A DNA stretch of 64,000 nucleotides from Brachypterus glaber (lineage: Eukaryota > Arthropoda > Insecta > Coleoptera > Kateretidae), in contig OY294048.1 in NCBI GenBank assembly GCA_958510825.1, positions 14,649,589-14,713,588 of the forward strand, given 5' to 3'. Within the stretch, counting starts at the first letter, position 1. Each line of letters opens with the position of its first letter. The notes beneath the pieces were generated by a model. The model did not search any database and was not told where the DNA came from. It saw only the letters and a list, made by a program, of their open reading frames with translations. Both the position numbers and the translations under genes were made by a program. Positions 44,058 through 55,052 of this stretch are shown here, in pieces.

Positions 44058-44288
44058 AACTAAATATTCAGTTACAAATGAATAGGATATCGGAAGTTAT
44101 TGTCCTATACAATTGTACTTTAACTTTTGTTAAAAACACGCAACATTTCATGTCCGTCCTTAAATATTAAAGTACGTGACTTTGGAATTATAGTGTTTTT
44201 AACAAAAATTAAAGTACATTTGTATAGGATCATAACTTCCTATCCATTTGTAACTAAATATTTAGTTACAAGATAGGAAGTTATAGTC
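44058..44288. repeat. Three-arm palindromic structure
   Basis: Arm 1 (AGTTACAAATGAATAGGAT, CCTATACAATTGTACTTTAA, TTTTGTTAAAAACAC; 44070-44138) is mirrored by arm 2 (44193-44255). Arm 2 then turns through a perfect 22-bp palindrome at 44249-44270 into a third, partial arm in the original direction (GATAGGAAGTTATAG). Such A-A'-A order points to template switching or to overlapping foldbacks. Confidence 0.75.
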
Positions 44289-46269
44289 TAAGAACTGGTG
44301 ACCATTTTTATTTCATTATTTGTTCCCAGCTGTATTTTATATATGTCTTAAAGTACATTCAAATTAAGCTACTTGCAAATCGCCAGGTCCTGGATCGGGT
44401 TCCTTTGGAAGCTGGAAGCCCCGAAATGGGGTCCCCGAAAAATATATTTTTAACTTACTGAGTCAAACAAATTACATTTATTTAGATTAGTCTATTTTCA
44501 CAGTTTTACACAATTATTCAATAGCCTAAGAGTTAAAAAAAAGGCTTTAAAAACTTTATCTGAAGTATGTCAACACTAAAAAAAGGCTCAATAATTTTCA
44601 TTTAATCAAAATGTCATTTCATAAATTCTCATTTCTTTAAAAAAATATAAAAGTAATTAAGTATCACATATTTTAAAGTCACTTTTTAAAGACTGTTCTC
44701 ACCCCTTGGCCCCAAAATTATTGTGTATATTATTTAAAAAGGCATATACGGAGCAAAATGAAGTGCCCATAGGTACCTCTAGTAATCTATAAAGGGATCA
44801 GCTAATAGCCTGCTATAAAGCAGTGACCATCAAACAATTTCCGTTAATTTTTGTTTTAATTAATAACTCTCTTAATGTTAATATTTTACCAGGGCAGCAA
44901 AAAATATTTTTTTATGGACTATTGTCCCTTAAAATTTATACCAAAAGACTGTAAACACCCTTTATAATAAAAAACCTGGGTTTAAGTCAGTAATACGTCC
45001 GCATGATAAAATAGGTCATACTTAATACTGTTGAATTGTAGAAAAGAAACTCATTGTTATTGAAATAAACTACTAATAAAAAATAAGGGGGGTTATACGT
45101 TTTAAAATAAGTATAAAGAAAATATTTATCATAAAATAATATCGATATGTTAAAAATTGGAATATTAAATTTGAAGGAGGTTTTAGTGATCCTTGTTTAA
45201 ATTGTAAGTTAAAAATAGTGAAAGTGGATCTTGGTAAAGACAAAAAAACCAGTCAATGTATGATACATACATTTTGTTTGTTTTAAATGTTTTTCTCTTT
45301 TCCACTATTTTCAAATTACAATTAAATTTGAATAAAATCCATATAAAACATTTGAATTAATGGACTCCGCATATTTACTGAGGAAGATATCTTTAAGCGG
45401 ATTTGTTAGAAATGTTGATATATTTTTGCTACTTATCAAAATTTTAGCCAAATCCGCCGAAATACATTTTTCTTTGCATATAAATAACAAAAGACAATAG
45501 AAATAAACCTGTTTTCAAGTGGTATATCATAAAGTAGTATAAATGAAAACATGTCGGGCCGCAAGGATTATATATAACAATAATTTAAATATGTATGAGC
45601 AAAAATATATTTTATTTAAAAGGTTTAAATGCATTCTGAATCGCTATTAATTTTAAAGATTATGTGCATTATTACATGGGCTATGCATACTCGGAATCAA
45701 AATATGTTTCTCGCGAAATCTCACACATTTCTCTTTTTATTTATTTAACATGTATGAAATTTTAATTTCTCTGCAATGTATACTAACCAATTTATTTAAA
45801 ATTTAATAGTATTTAGATTATAAAATATATTTTGTATATTTTGAAATGCTAAAAGAATTGATTACTCTTTTAACATTTCAAAACATGCTTTCAACTTTTT
45901 AGTGTTCTTCTTCTATTAGGGTTATTCTTTTAAATGGTACACCCCTCGTGACTTTTGAACGAGATGAGATATAAACTTTAAATTTGGAACGTGTATATCA
46001 TAACAACTTGTATGCATTAACTGACGTGGCAAAATGGTTAATACGGTAACAAATCATTAAATGTTTTACAATAATGTTGCTATAATTGTATTATATTGTA
46101 TTAGATTGTATTATTTATTATATATCATAAAGAAGTGCGTATATTACAAAATTTGATTTTGTTGTTGCTATAATACAATAACCGGGTTTCTGATTGCATT
46201 GTTATCACAAGATGATATCATTTTTACGATGTAAATAGCAGAAAGAAGTTGTGTCTGAATTTCAATAAA
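44289..46269. other. Long interval without gene
   Basis: Mostly AT-rich. 44383-44440 (TCCTGGATCGGGTTCC, GCCCCGAAATGGGGTCCCC) is a GC-rich spot with a small palindrome. 45940-45995 is a terminal scrap of family E (GTGACTTTTGAACGAG). 45650-45760 is somewhat more complex. Confidence 0.4.
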
Positions 46270-46480
46270 AAGTAAAATATGAGTCGGCCGAGAACTGGCA
46301 TTGAGACGGTTAATGTGCAGTATGAGCCGATTAAAGTGTTAATCGGTAAAGGAATTGTCGATAGCCTCGATGGGCGAATAAATAATCTCGCTTATGCCTT
46401 ATTAGTTATTAAAAATGGCAATTACAAATACATGCCACGAATTCTTCGCATTCTCTAGGATATTCATTTCATGAAAGAGT
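46270..46480. other. Higher-complexity island, candidate regulatory DNA
   Basis: GAGTCGGCCGAGAACTGGC, GAGACGGTTAATGTGCAG, GGTAAAGGAATTGTCGATAG, CCTCGATGGGCGAATAAAT. Repeated TTAATC/GATTA-type words and TTATTAGTTATTAAAAATGG suggest homeodomain-type sites. No repeat partner and no long frame. Confidence 0.3.
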
Positions 46481-46620
46481 ACAGAGAGAAATTATTGCTT
46501 AAAACAAGTACATAATATTTAGATCAACTGGCTCAAAATTTTGTTTATCCGCAAGCATATTAAGTACTTAAATCAAATGTATTGTTTGATTAAAGTTGAA
46601 TATGTATTTTACTAAGACCA

Positions 46621-46850
46621 CACTGATATAAATATTGTTGTAATATAGACGCCAACCATATTTTGTAATATGTCATAACATAAATATGTTATACGATACA
46701 ACAACCAGTCGTAGAATACGGAGTAAACAACATGAAATTGTAATAAATACAACAATAAATGTTATCTTATGTCATAGTACTATACTATAGTACAATTTGT
46801 GGTTGGCGCATATATAACACTATGTTGTTGTATTAATAACGCTATAATTT
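46621..46850. mobile_element. Foldback MITE, about 230 bp
   Basis: TGTTGTAATATAGACGCCAACC with TATGTCATAACATAA (46637-46686) is mirrored by TTATGTCATAG and GGTTGGCGCATATATAACAC. The left start CACTGATA resembles the 4952 element. Ends and target duplication are not clean. Confidence 0.65.
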
Positions 46851-47963
46851 TAGACTTACACCACCCAGGTAAAAAGCCATCAGGATGTCTGTGTAGCAAT
46901 CGATAATTTTTTTTCAAAGGTGATTGTGCCATGTCAGATACTCATCCAAAAAAAAGCCCAAAAATTGATTTTCTTACCCGTGTAATTTAAGTTGTGCAAA
47001 AAGAATTTTAGTACTTACTTAATTTTGTTCTCCGGTGATATTATAAAATAGTATAGTGTTACAATAAATTGATATCAAAAGGCGGAGTGTTATGAAAAAG
47101 TAGTTTATTTCTCGACAATGTTAAATTAGCAGGCTGAGAAAGCGATTAATTCAATATCCATTTACCAGAAAGATAAATAACGTCATATAAACTATTAAAT
47201 TTTAAGACCTTATACATTAAAGATAAAATCAGTCCATAAATATGAACCCTTAATAGCGTAAAACCGTTGCTGATTGTATCTCGATGGAATTTGTTTATCA
47301 GTAGCTGCGAATGAACAAAATCAATTTTAACATTGCGCCGCTTCCCAGAAACCACCTGCGATTATATTTTTTGTTGCCACCTTTAATATCTAATAAGGTG
47401 TATACTCGATGTAAAACATAAAAAAATACAATAGTTTGAAATTTTGCAATACAATGTAAAAAAAACTATTTAACAATAATGAAAGACTGATTTGCGGGAC
47501 AATATATCCAGGGTATATTTCATGGATCTAAAACAAAAGTTGCAGTTGCATATTTCATGGATTTAAAATGCAAAAGTTGCATATTTCACGAAAAGGTGGG
47601 GACCTTTTTTTTAGTCATTAACTTTTTTGTCAAAGAAAAAAGTTGCATTTTTAGCCTAAAAAAAGTTCTAATTTTTGACCTTCTTCCCCCACGAAATCTT
47701 CTTTGCTACGGCCCTGAATATAATTCCTATTTTCATTTTCTCAAAAACTACCATTGATGTTTTCCTTTTAAATATTGAATTATTAATGTAATGTGATATT
47801 AAGATTATAATTAGGAATTAAAAATTTGGTAATTTACATTGTAAATTTTACAACTAATAAATATTTTAAGAAAAACATAATTTTGTTTGGTTAGTTCAAA
47901 AGTTAGGGGTTAGTTGGGTGGAATACTTTTGGATCGCACTATTTGCATTTTTTACATTTACAT
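46851..47963. other. Interval without gene
   Basis: The minus-strand frame 47146-47355 is unrecognised. Local repeats at 47515-47585 (GCATATTTCATGGAT, GCATATTTCACG). 47888-47935 is a scrap of the family E terminus (ATACTTTTGGATCGC). No gene. Confidence 0.4.
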
Positions 47964-48226
47964 TTTTGTTTAACCTCGTACTATTCTACTTAATTAAGCA
48001 TCCCCTAAGTCCAGGACTTGTGTGGGCTAGTAGTAGAGGAAACCACCGGCTTTAATTGACTTTCGAACCAATTTATAGGGAGTGTCCGCTTCACTTACGC
48101 CTTCGCCAAATTTCAATTATTAATTAACTAAAAAAGGCAAATCGGCGCCGGTGAGAATCGAACTCACGTTATTTTGGGTAGTAAACTCGTCAAGTACGAC
48201 GCGGTAGTCCACTACACCAATCCTCC
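47964..48226 (-). mobile_element. tRNA-derived SINE family S, copy 4, full-length
   Basis: On the minus strand: tRNA-like head starting GGATTGGTGTAGTGGACTAC (A box TTGGTGTAGTGG), B box GTGAGTTCGATTCTCAC (rev. of 48151-48167), then GGCGCCGATTTGCC, the conserved body and the tail GAGGTTAAACAAAAA. Box spacing and length of about 260 bp fit a functional tRNA-SINE. It is the best-preserved of the four copies in the window. Confidence 0.85.
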
Positions 48227-48522
48227 CTATTGGTTTAATATATAATGGAAATGTACGACAAAGAACGTGCAATAGATATATTTTAGTGTATTCTTATTGT
48301 GTCAAATCGGAAATTAATAATATATTAAGGCACGCCTTCAGGTATCTTCATATAATGCAAATGCATTTTGGAATGGAGTAGAGAATGGGTAGCAAAAATC
48401 TTACTAAAAATGGAGTGACTATTTGTACACTCAGTATGTATAAATAGCGCTGGAGCTATTTGTAAACACCACACACCAAAGAGTGAAAAAATACTAAGAT
48501 TATAATTTTAAGTATTTGTGAT
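48227..48522. other. Interval without gene
   Basis: Unique-looking DNA, nothing assigned. Confidence 0.35.
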
Positions 48523-48727
48523 AGGGGAACCCGGGGCAGAACGGGATGGTGAACGTTTACGGCAATCTATTACGATGATTAGAAAATATTCAAAAAATTG
48601 TTAAATTATCCTTAATTCAATATCTTTGGAACATTATGATTTCACAATTTTGCTAAAAATTATAAAATTATATTAAAAAATGGAGTCACAAAAAAATACA
48701 TTTTATCCCGTTCTGCCCCATCTGAGG
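48523..48727. mobile_element. Inverted-repeat element, about 205 bp
   Basis: GGGGAACCCGGGGCAGAACG with GGAT on the left; ATCCCGTTCTGCCCC on the right. The outer few bases diverge (GGGGAACCC against CCTCAGAT), so the ends are uncertain. The interior is AT-rich. Confidence 0.6.
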
Positions 48728-48878
48728 CAAAATGGTGTTTGTTATTTACATATTGAGATTCTTTAATTTTACGGTGAGCTTCCGCAGTACGTTAAATTTT
48801 CTCTGAGGACCAGGTTTGCCTTTCAGTTTTCCTTTTGTAGTGACGCTCAACAATTTTTTTTTTAATTTTACGATGGTA

Positions 48879-49672
48879 CACTGAGATAAATTTTTACATC
48901 CACGTGCATGGGTAATTTACTTGCAGCTGCTGCTGATGTGAATTTACACTCGAAGCGTTAATATAAATGCGGTGTGTATTATATTTTTACATCCAGTGTG
49001 TAAAGTTTACACCAACGCGTAAAAATAGAATAACCATTTTGTTATTTTTATATTTATGAATAGTGTTTTATGGAAAAATTACGTAAGAGAAAAATAAAAC
49101 GTATATTCGTAATCAGCGCTACAAAAAGTACCAATATAAAATAGAAACAGAAAACATAGACAAGCCTTAACAACTCAAAATTTGCAGGCCAGTGTTACCG
49201 CCTAAATAAGTAAAATATTATAAAATGTATGTTTTAAGGATATTGTATTAATCACACTTGTTAAATATTTACTTTTAATCAACACTTACCAATTATTTCT
49301 TTGAAAAATCTAGCAGACACAAAATTATACGTAAGCTCTTACAAACGTAAACAATTATAATGGTCGACAGCCACCAGACTCGATAAAGCAGGGATTATGG
49401 CTTCTCGAGTCACGTGACTAGCTTAACGCCCGCGATTGGCTGGCTAGTACAAGTGTGATTTTTACACTTCGGGTGTATTGTTGCTAAAGGTATGTTTATA
49501 AAAATACACTTTCTTGAACTCCGAGTGTATTGTTGCAGAAGGTATGGATGTAAAAATACACACTCTAGATCAAAATGACATCAATGTTGATGTACATTTA
49601 TATAAAGGTGTAAAATTTACACATTTATAGAGTGTATTTTTTTACACCTTTTCAATGTAATTTCTTTCAGTG
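48879..49672. mobile_element. TA-flanked element rich in GTGTA words, 794 bp
   Basis: CACTGAGATAAATTTTTACATCC on the left, AATGTAATTTCTTTCAGTG on the right, TA outside (48877-48878, 49673-49674). The subterminal regions repeat short words in both orientations: TTTACACTCGAAGCG, TTTACATCCAGTGTG, GAGTGTATTGTTGC (twice, 49468 and 49522), AAAATACAC. The centre (49060-49440) contains unrelated DNA including GGCTTCTCGAGTCACG. No transposase frame. Confidence 0.75.
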
Positions 49673-49674
49673 TA

Positions 49675-50537
49675 GTTTCCATAACATGGTCCATGTTCTT
49701 AAGAAACAGTTTGGTTTGTAGTTTTTTTTTGTAGTGACCCACCATCTATTACTACAATAAATACAATAAAATTCCTACTATATTAATACAGATCGTGGAT
49801 TTTACAAGTTTTTTTTGGACTTTTTGCAGTATTTCACCGCAACAATTTTGGAAATGAGGGAATGAATTTTAAACTATAACCTTACCCAATATCTAAATAA
49901 ATATATAATAATATTTAATTTTTTATGCTGTGGTAACAGTTGGCGGGCAATGACCCTTTAGTCCTAGCGATGTTCTCACACACAATGTGCACACCTACTC
50001 CCAGAGCTATTCATACATACTGTGTGTACGAACAGTCACTCCATACTAAAAATATAGTAAATTGAATCTCACCACTCCAGCAAAATGATATTCGTTGTAA
50101 ATTGTATAAATTTAAAAGTAATTAAAATACATTAGCCTTAATTGATGCTCCTGGCGTGCTATAAGTGTCGTACAGACAAATTAAAATTAACTGTTAGTGC
50201 TAATATTAAAACCCTGAAAATTTAAAGTCTTTTAAAACGTGCAACAAAGACTAAATAAAAAAGTCTTATTGGCCTTCCGATTTAAATATATATTTTTTCT
50301 ACTTTGCGTTCAAAATGAGTTTATTTCGACTCCCAATGTAGTGCGAAAATAACCTATTTTCGACACTAAATTTTTAATATCAACAAATGAAAATTTACCC
50401 TAAAGTGGAACATATTCCTTAAAATATTAATATGACTTTTAACATATGTTATCAACTACATATAAAATTTCTGAATGAATTAGAGTGGTGGGAACTGAAA
50501 TGCTCTCTGACCGATTGGCAAATATGGATCGCACACA
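49675..50537. other. Interval without gene
   Basis: AT-rich; nothing assigned. Confidence 0.4.
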
Positions 50538-51145
50538 TGGTTACCAGATACTAGTTCAAATTTTTCACATTAGATGGTGCGATATGGCAAGAATGTTCAC
50601 TTAGGATTGGCTAATGTAAATGACGGTCATTTTCCAATTGTTTATAACGTATAAAATTATCTGTAGAATAAAGAATCTAAGAAAAACAAACCACGACTAC
50701 CCTGGCAGCTAAGAAGGAAGTAAACGGTATTACCAGAAAACAATTCCAAGATAAAATTTCCTATAACTTACCAAATCCGCCAGTGTGAAAAATTTGAACC
50801 ACTAAAGAAAGTTACCAGTATCACCGCATTCGCAAGATAAAATTCTCTATTAAGTTATCAAATCCCACCACCTGTTGTGAAAGATTTGGACCCTCCCGGG
50901 TTACAATGGCTGCTACCAAAGTGTCACTACTTAGTTTTATTGGAATCCTGTTCTCCCCAATCTAATTCATTGAAATTTTCTAAATCTGAAAAAAAGTACA
51001 GTCGCAGCGTGGTCTTTGTAAGGGACGGACGTGGCCGCTTTGGCGGATTTACTCCAGCATCAGCCTGTTGTCGTAGATATGCACAGGACTTGATTTATTT
51101 TATGTTGTTTCGTGAAAATGTTACTTTAATAGTAAAGTTTTAAGT
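50538..51145 (+). repeat. Diverged repeats and an 88-codon frame
   Basis: CAAGATAAAATTTCCTATAAC...CCAAATCCGCCAGTGTG (50747) and CAAGATAAAATTCTCTATTAAG...CAAATCCCACCACCTG (50832) are diverged direct copies about 85 bp apart, and GTTCAAATTTTTCAC (50551) is their inverse. The frame 50877-51143 starts inside a repeat, passes through SVVFVRDGRGRFGGF and SACCRRYAQDL in a GC-rich patch (51000-51090), and ends normally, but no family is recognised. A second frame at 50906 gives only 19 hydrophobic codons. Confidence 0.4.
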
Positions 51146-52745
51146 GAATCGTGAATATTTATGTTTTTTTATTTATTTTGTAATGTTAAATTTTAACGTG
51201 AACATGTAATTTTTTTTATAAATTTTAAAGATAATTTTTTTATAAGTTCGCGTCTGCGCCAACATCACTACAGAGTGAGACGGTTTTGCGTAGGCAACTA
51301 GATCGAGCTGGCCAACCCAAAGGAAAAAACCATACTGGAATTGTATTGGATTGGATTGAAAAAAAAAGTAGATTTTTCTAATAGTAAAAATGATACCTTT
51401 CTTGAAAGAATGTAAATATACAATAAAAGCCACATACATACGATAATTTTGTATAGCTATATTTTAAGAATATTGAACCTTTACAAAGATTTAAAGCTTG
51501 TAACATATATCTTTTATATATATTTTATAGCCAATATGGGGTGCGAAATTAAAAACGTATTTTTCTAAAAATATTTTTTAAAAATCCTTATGCATAACAA
51601 AATCTTTGTCAGATAATCCAGAAATCTATAATGGTGCCCTTCAAGTTGTTTAAGTTAAAAAAAATTCTTGGATATTTAATTTGGCAAAAGCCAACTTTTT
51701 TAAGAAATAAATATAGTAGTATACTTTTAACCTAAAAATAAAATAAAACATTTCCAACTCGAAAGTTGCTATTTGACCGAAGTAGGCTAAATAGTTAGTT
51801 AAAAAAGTAATTTTTTATGAGGTTAGAATAAGATTTTATTCACAAGCATACAGAAAAACATCCTTTACATGCATTATAAAAAGTTTCAAAATCTATCATT
51901 TTTGTTTACTTCTTTTAAAGTTAAAAAGGCTTTTCATTTTTAACCAAGGTTAGAAATGAATTCATATAACCTGTTTTTAGCTTTTGGTTATACCTCATAG
52001 ATGGCTAAACTATTGCCTTGTCTGTAGACAGTTAAAGTTTGCGAATAAAATAACCTAACTTTTTTTTTTATTTCTACGGAAAACAATAAGAAATAATATT
52101 TATATATCATATGGTTCATACTAAGACTGATAATAGGTAATAACAACGAGCCATTTATTTAAATTAATTTAAACAAATGTTTGTTTATGTTGCTCTCATA
52201 ATTACAAACATGGCGCGCTATCTATGAGGTAAAATCTAAAGCCGAAACAGTTTAGAAAAGAGATCTTTTCTGTCTTTGGTTACAAAAGATAACTTTTCTG
52301 ATTTTAAAAGTAAATAAGAATTTTTTACTTAGCAACTTTTTATCATGCACAAAAAGGACATTTTACTATACAATTGTAAATAAAATATTGTTCTGCCGCA
52401 CCTTTAATATCAGATATCACCTTCAACTGTCTTAAAAATCATTTCCTATAAATTATAAATATCGTACATCAAATATTTATTATTTACTCATACATAGAAT
52501 CCTACATGAGTATCGATTTTCAGGTAAAAGTACATGTTGGTTGTAAATATTTTAGCAATCGTATACATTTCTTACTAGCGTCATTTCCACTTCAATTTAT
52601 ACACTATAAATTTTTTAAATCTTAATTTCTAAATTCTAAGCTTTTCAATTCTTAGTTATTAAGCTTTTTGCATTTTAAGACTGTCAGATATTCTTTTTAC
52701 GGTCATACATTGGTACACCACTCTAAAAAAGAACATTGTTTTCGC
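51146..52745. other. Long interval without gene
   Basis: AT-rich with no repeat pair noticed. Minus-strand frame 51173-51439 is unremarkable. Confidence 0.4.
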
Positions 52746-53025
52746 ATGCGTGCGATTACCGCCAATGTATTTAGTATTTTATTGGTTTACCTGTACGTTC
52801 TTGCTAAGGCATCCTCTCAAACGCGTATTTAAAATCTACGAAAATAGCAACTACTTCCGCAAATTTATATTGTTACACGATCTGGTTGGGGAAATCCGAT
52901 TATGGAAAGACTATTTACCTGGTTGCTGCAATCAGAGATCTGGTAAGGGCAACAACACAACTTTTTGTGGTTTCCAGAAACAAAACTTAGATTTTAACGA
53001 TCTGATAGACAACAGTTTGTATTGA
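52746..53025 (+). other. Two overlapping open frames, one signal-peptide-like
   Basis: ATG at 52746 gives 28 codons MRAITANVFSILLVYLYVLA then a short polar end and a stop at 52830; a weak donor (ACGC|GTATTT) lies just before it. The neighbouring frame (from 52750) stays open for 91 codons and includes cysteines in PGCCNQRSGKG. Both look hydrophobic at the start because the DNA is T-rich, so at most one is real. No family is recognised. The CTGGTTGCTGCAATCAG text resembles the 22190 repeat. Confidence 0.2.
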
Positions 53026-53898
53026 TGCTCTTACTTGATTTTTGGTAGCGGCATCCAGAAAAATAGTTGTTTTGTATTTAACTACTGATCTGATTACTCC
53101 AACCAGATTTTTTTTGAGTAATAATAACAAAATTAATGATAGAGAATATTAGGTATATGTATTTATCATTAAATATTATTTGTAGTTTTAAAACTATGGT
53201 TGGAATTTATTTAAAGCAAGTTGGTATATATTTCATTTATTTAGATTAAAATAATTATATAACGTATGAACGTCGGTTTCACCATGTACATTATACAAAG
53301 TTTAATTATTACTAGACGTTAATTAACATGCAACCATTTTTTTACCTTTCATAACCAATACCCTTTTAGTAAGGTACCAATACGTACCAACCTAACAAGA
53401 TTATATCTGGAAAAACATTTAACGTGCTAATAACACATGCTGCTATCGTGCCGTTATTAATGAGAAAGCCTAATTAAAAATTATTTAATGTGAGTCCTAA
53501 CACATACCTGAAAATTATAAGGGTAATTTAGATATGATGAATTTCTCACCACATATTTATTAATTTATTTAGTTTATAGTCATTCTCGGACCAATTAATA
53601 GGTATTTTACACGATATTAGACTGATATCACAGAAAAAAAATAAAATAGATAATCTTTATTATTAAGGGGTTGTTCTGATTTTTGAGGCAAAAAATGGAC
53701 GATTTTTGGATTTTTTTTTCAGATGTCCTGTATTATTTTTATGTACAAAACTTTTTACTAAGTAACTCTTAAAGTTCACGAATTTTTTTTTTATTTCTTT
53801 TGTCGTCATAAATAAATGTGCCGCACGCGCTGAAGTTAGACACCTCAAAAATAACATGGCAAACGGTTCCAGCGATAGCTCCGCCCCCAATGGTCCGA
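53026..53898. other. Interval with a higher-complexity island (53250-53600)
   Basis: 53250-53600 contains AACGTCGGTTTCACCATGTAC, AGACGTTAATTAACATGC, AGGTACCAATACGTACC and CTGCTATCGTGCCGTTATTA, with several ATTA words and no repeat partner. On the minus strand AATTTTCAG|GTATGT near 53510 is another fused acceptor/donor. Confidence 0.3.
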
Positions 53899-54338
53899 AA
53901 CACAAAAATCAAAAACAGACTTGTTAAAAAATACGTTCTTTAGTTCGCTAGTGTCGACATAAGTCAAAATTCGAAAAAAAAAATTCCACGCGTATTTTAG
54001 TGAAAAAAAAAACAAAAACAAACCATTTTTCCGACCAAAAACGGCAAAAAAGAGAAATAAAAAATAAATTAAAAGCCTTTGAACCAAAATTTTAAACTAG
54101 CGAACCCGCCAACATGATTCTCGACAAAAGATTTAAGTCCATATGTTAATAGTTTTTTTTTAATCGCTGGAACCGTTTTGAAAAATGACATTTTGAGAAA
54201 AACGCGTTTTAAGTTTTTTTTTATATTTTAAAGTAACACAAAAATCAAAAACAGACTTGTTAAAAAATACGTGCTTTAGTTCTCTAGTGTCGACATAAGT
54301 CAAAATTCCAAAAACCAAAAATTCCACGCGTATTTTAA
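53899..54338. repeat. Direct repeat, about 100 bp, 337 bp apart
   Basis: AACACAAAAATCAAAAACAG, ACTTGTTAAAAAATACGT, CTAGTGTCGACATAAGTC and ATTCCACGCGTATTTTA occur at 53899-53999 and 54236-54338 with few differences. AACGGTTCCAGCGATAG (53863) and TCGCTGGAACCGTTTTG (54163) are inverted across the first copy. Possibly an old element with duplicated ends. Confidence 0.75.
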
Positions 54339-54383
54339 TTTTAATATTTCCAATTCACGGTTTGCTATTTATTGAGAATTTTT

Positions 54384-54856
54384 CGCCTGCGGCACCTATA
54401 TTACGTTTTTTTTTTGCAATATTTTGTAATATTTTTCCCTCCGGAATTTTTATTAGCTATAAAGCTGTAGAAAACAAGCAAAAAATACTATATTTTTGCG
54501 AATTATTTTATGTATTAATTAAAATTTTCGCCTGCGGCCCTAATGTTGGGCTTTTTTACAAATGCATATATTTTTTTAATTTGCGAATAACTTTTATCTA
54601 CTTTGTTGCATATAATTTTAAAAATTTTAGCCTGTGGTGCTTATTTCGTGTTTTTTTTTTTAGTTTTAGTGAATTCATGAATTATTTTTTATTTGCAAAG
54701 ACTTAGTTTGTTTAAAAATTACTTTTTTTGCATAATATTTTAAAAGTTTTCGCCTGCGGCGCTATTATTTTGCTTGTTTTACAAATTCATATATTTTTGT
54801 ATTTTTTGAAGGCTTTATTTTTTTGCATATTATTGTAAACAATTTTGCCGGCGCTT
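54384..54856. repeat. Irregular tandem repeat around CGCCTGCGGC
   Basis: CGCCTGCGGC or variants at 54384, 54529, 54629 (AGCCTGTGGTGC), 54751 and 54847 (GCCGGCGC), each preceded by AATTTT-like text and followed by a T-rich run and ATGCATATATTTTT. Spacing is 96-145 bp. The 114-codon plus frame across it is T-rich repeat translation. Confidence 0.7.
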
Positions 54857-54869
54857 TTACTAAGCTAAG

Positions 54870-55052
54870 CTAAGATATCTAAGCTCTTCTTTTTAACTGG
54901 CTCTATACAAGATTTCTTTTTCCAGATATGTCGGGCAACAGTCGTTTTTTTTGTCATAATACTCTGCTTATTGTCCAGGGAAAAATAAAAAAATCCTGGA
55001 AAACCGCAAAAAGTCAGGGAAATTTTTTTCTGAAAAATAGTGGCCACCCTGA
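54870..55052 (-). repeat. Probable DNA-transposon end, minus strand
   Basis: On the minus strand it begins CAGGGTGGCCACTATTTTTC followed by CCTGACTTTTTGCGG, TTTTCCAGGATTTTT and CCAGGGACAATAAGC. A CAG-start and this wording suit a hAT-like or related element end. No partner end identified. The 60-codon frame is incidental. Confidence 0.35.

Noticed and set aside
52500..52530. Second recursive splice site (GATTTTCAG|GTAAAAG)
   Set aside because: Weak donor and short pyrimidine tract; similar fused sites at 13075 and 53510 show how common they are in AT-rich DNA.
54362..54706. 114-codon Phe-rich frame
   Set aside because: Translation of the T-rich tandem repeat with CGCCTGCGGC beads.
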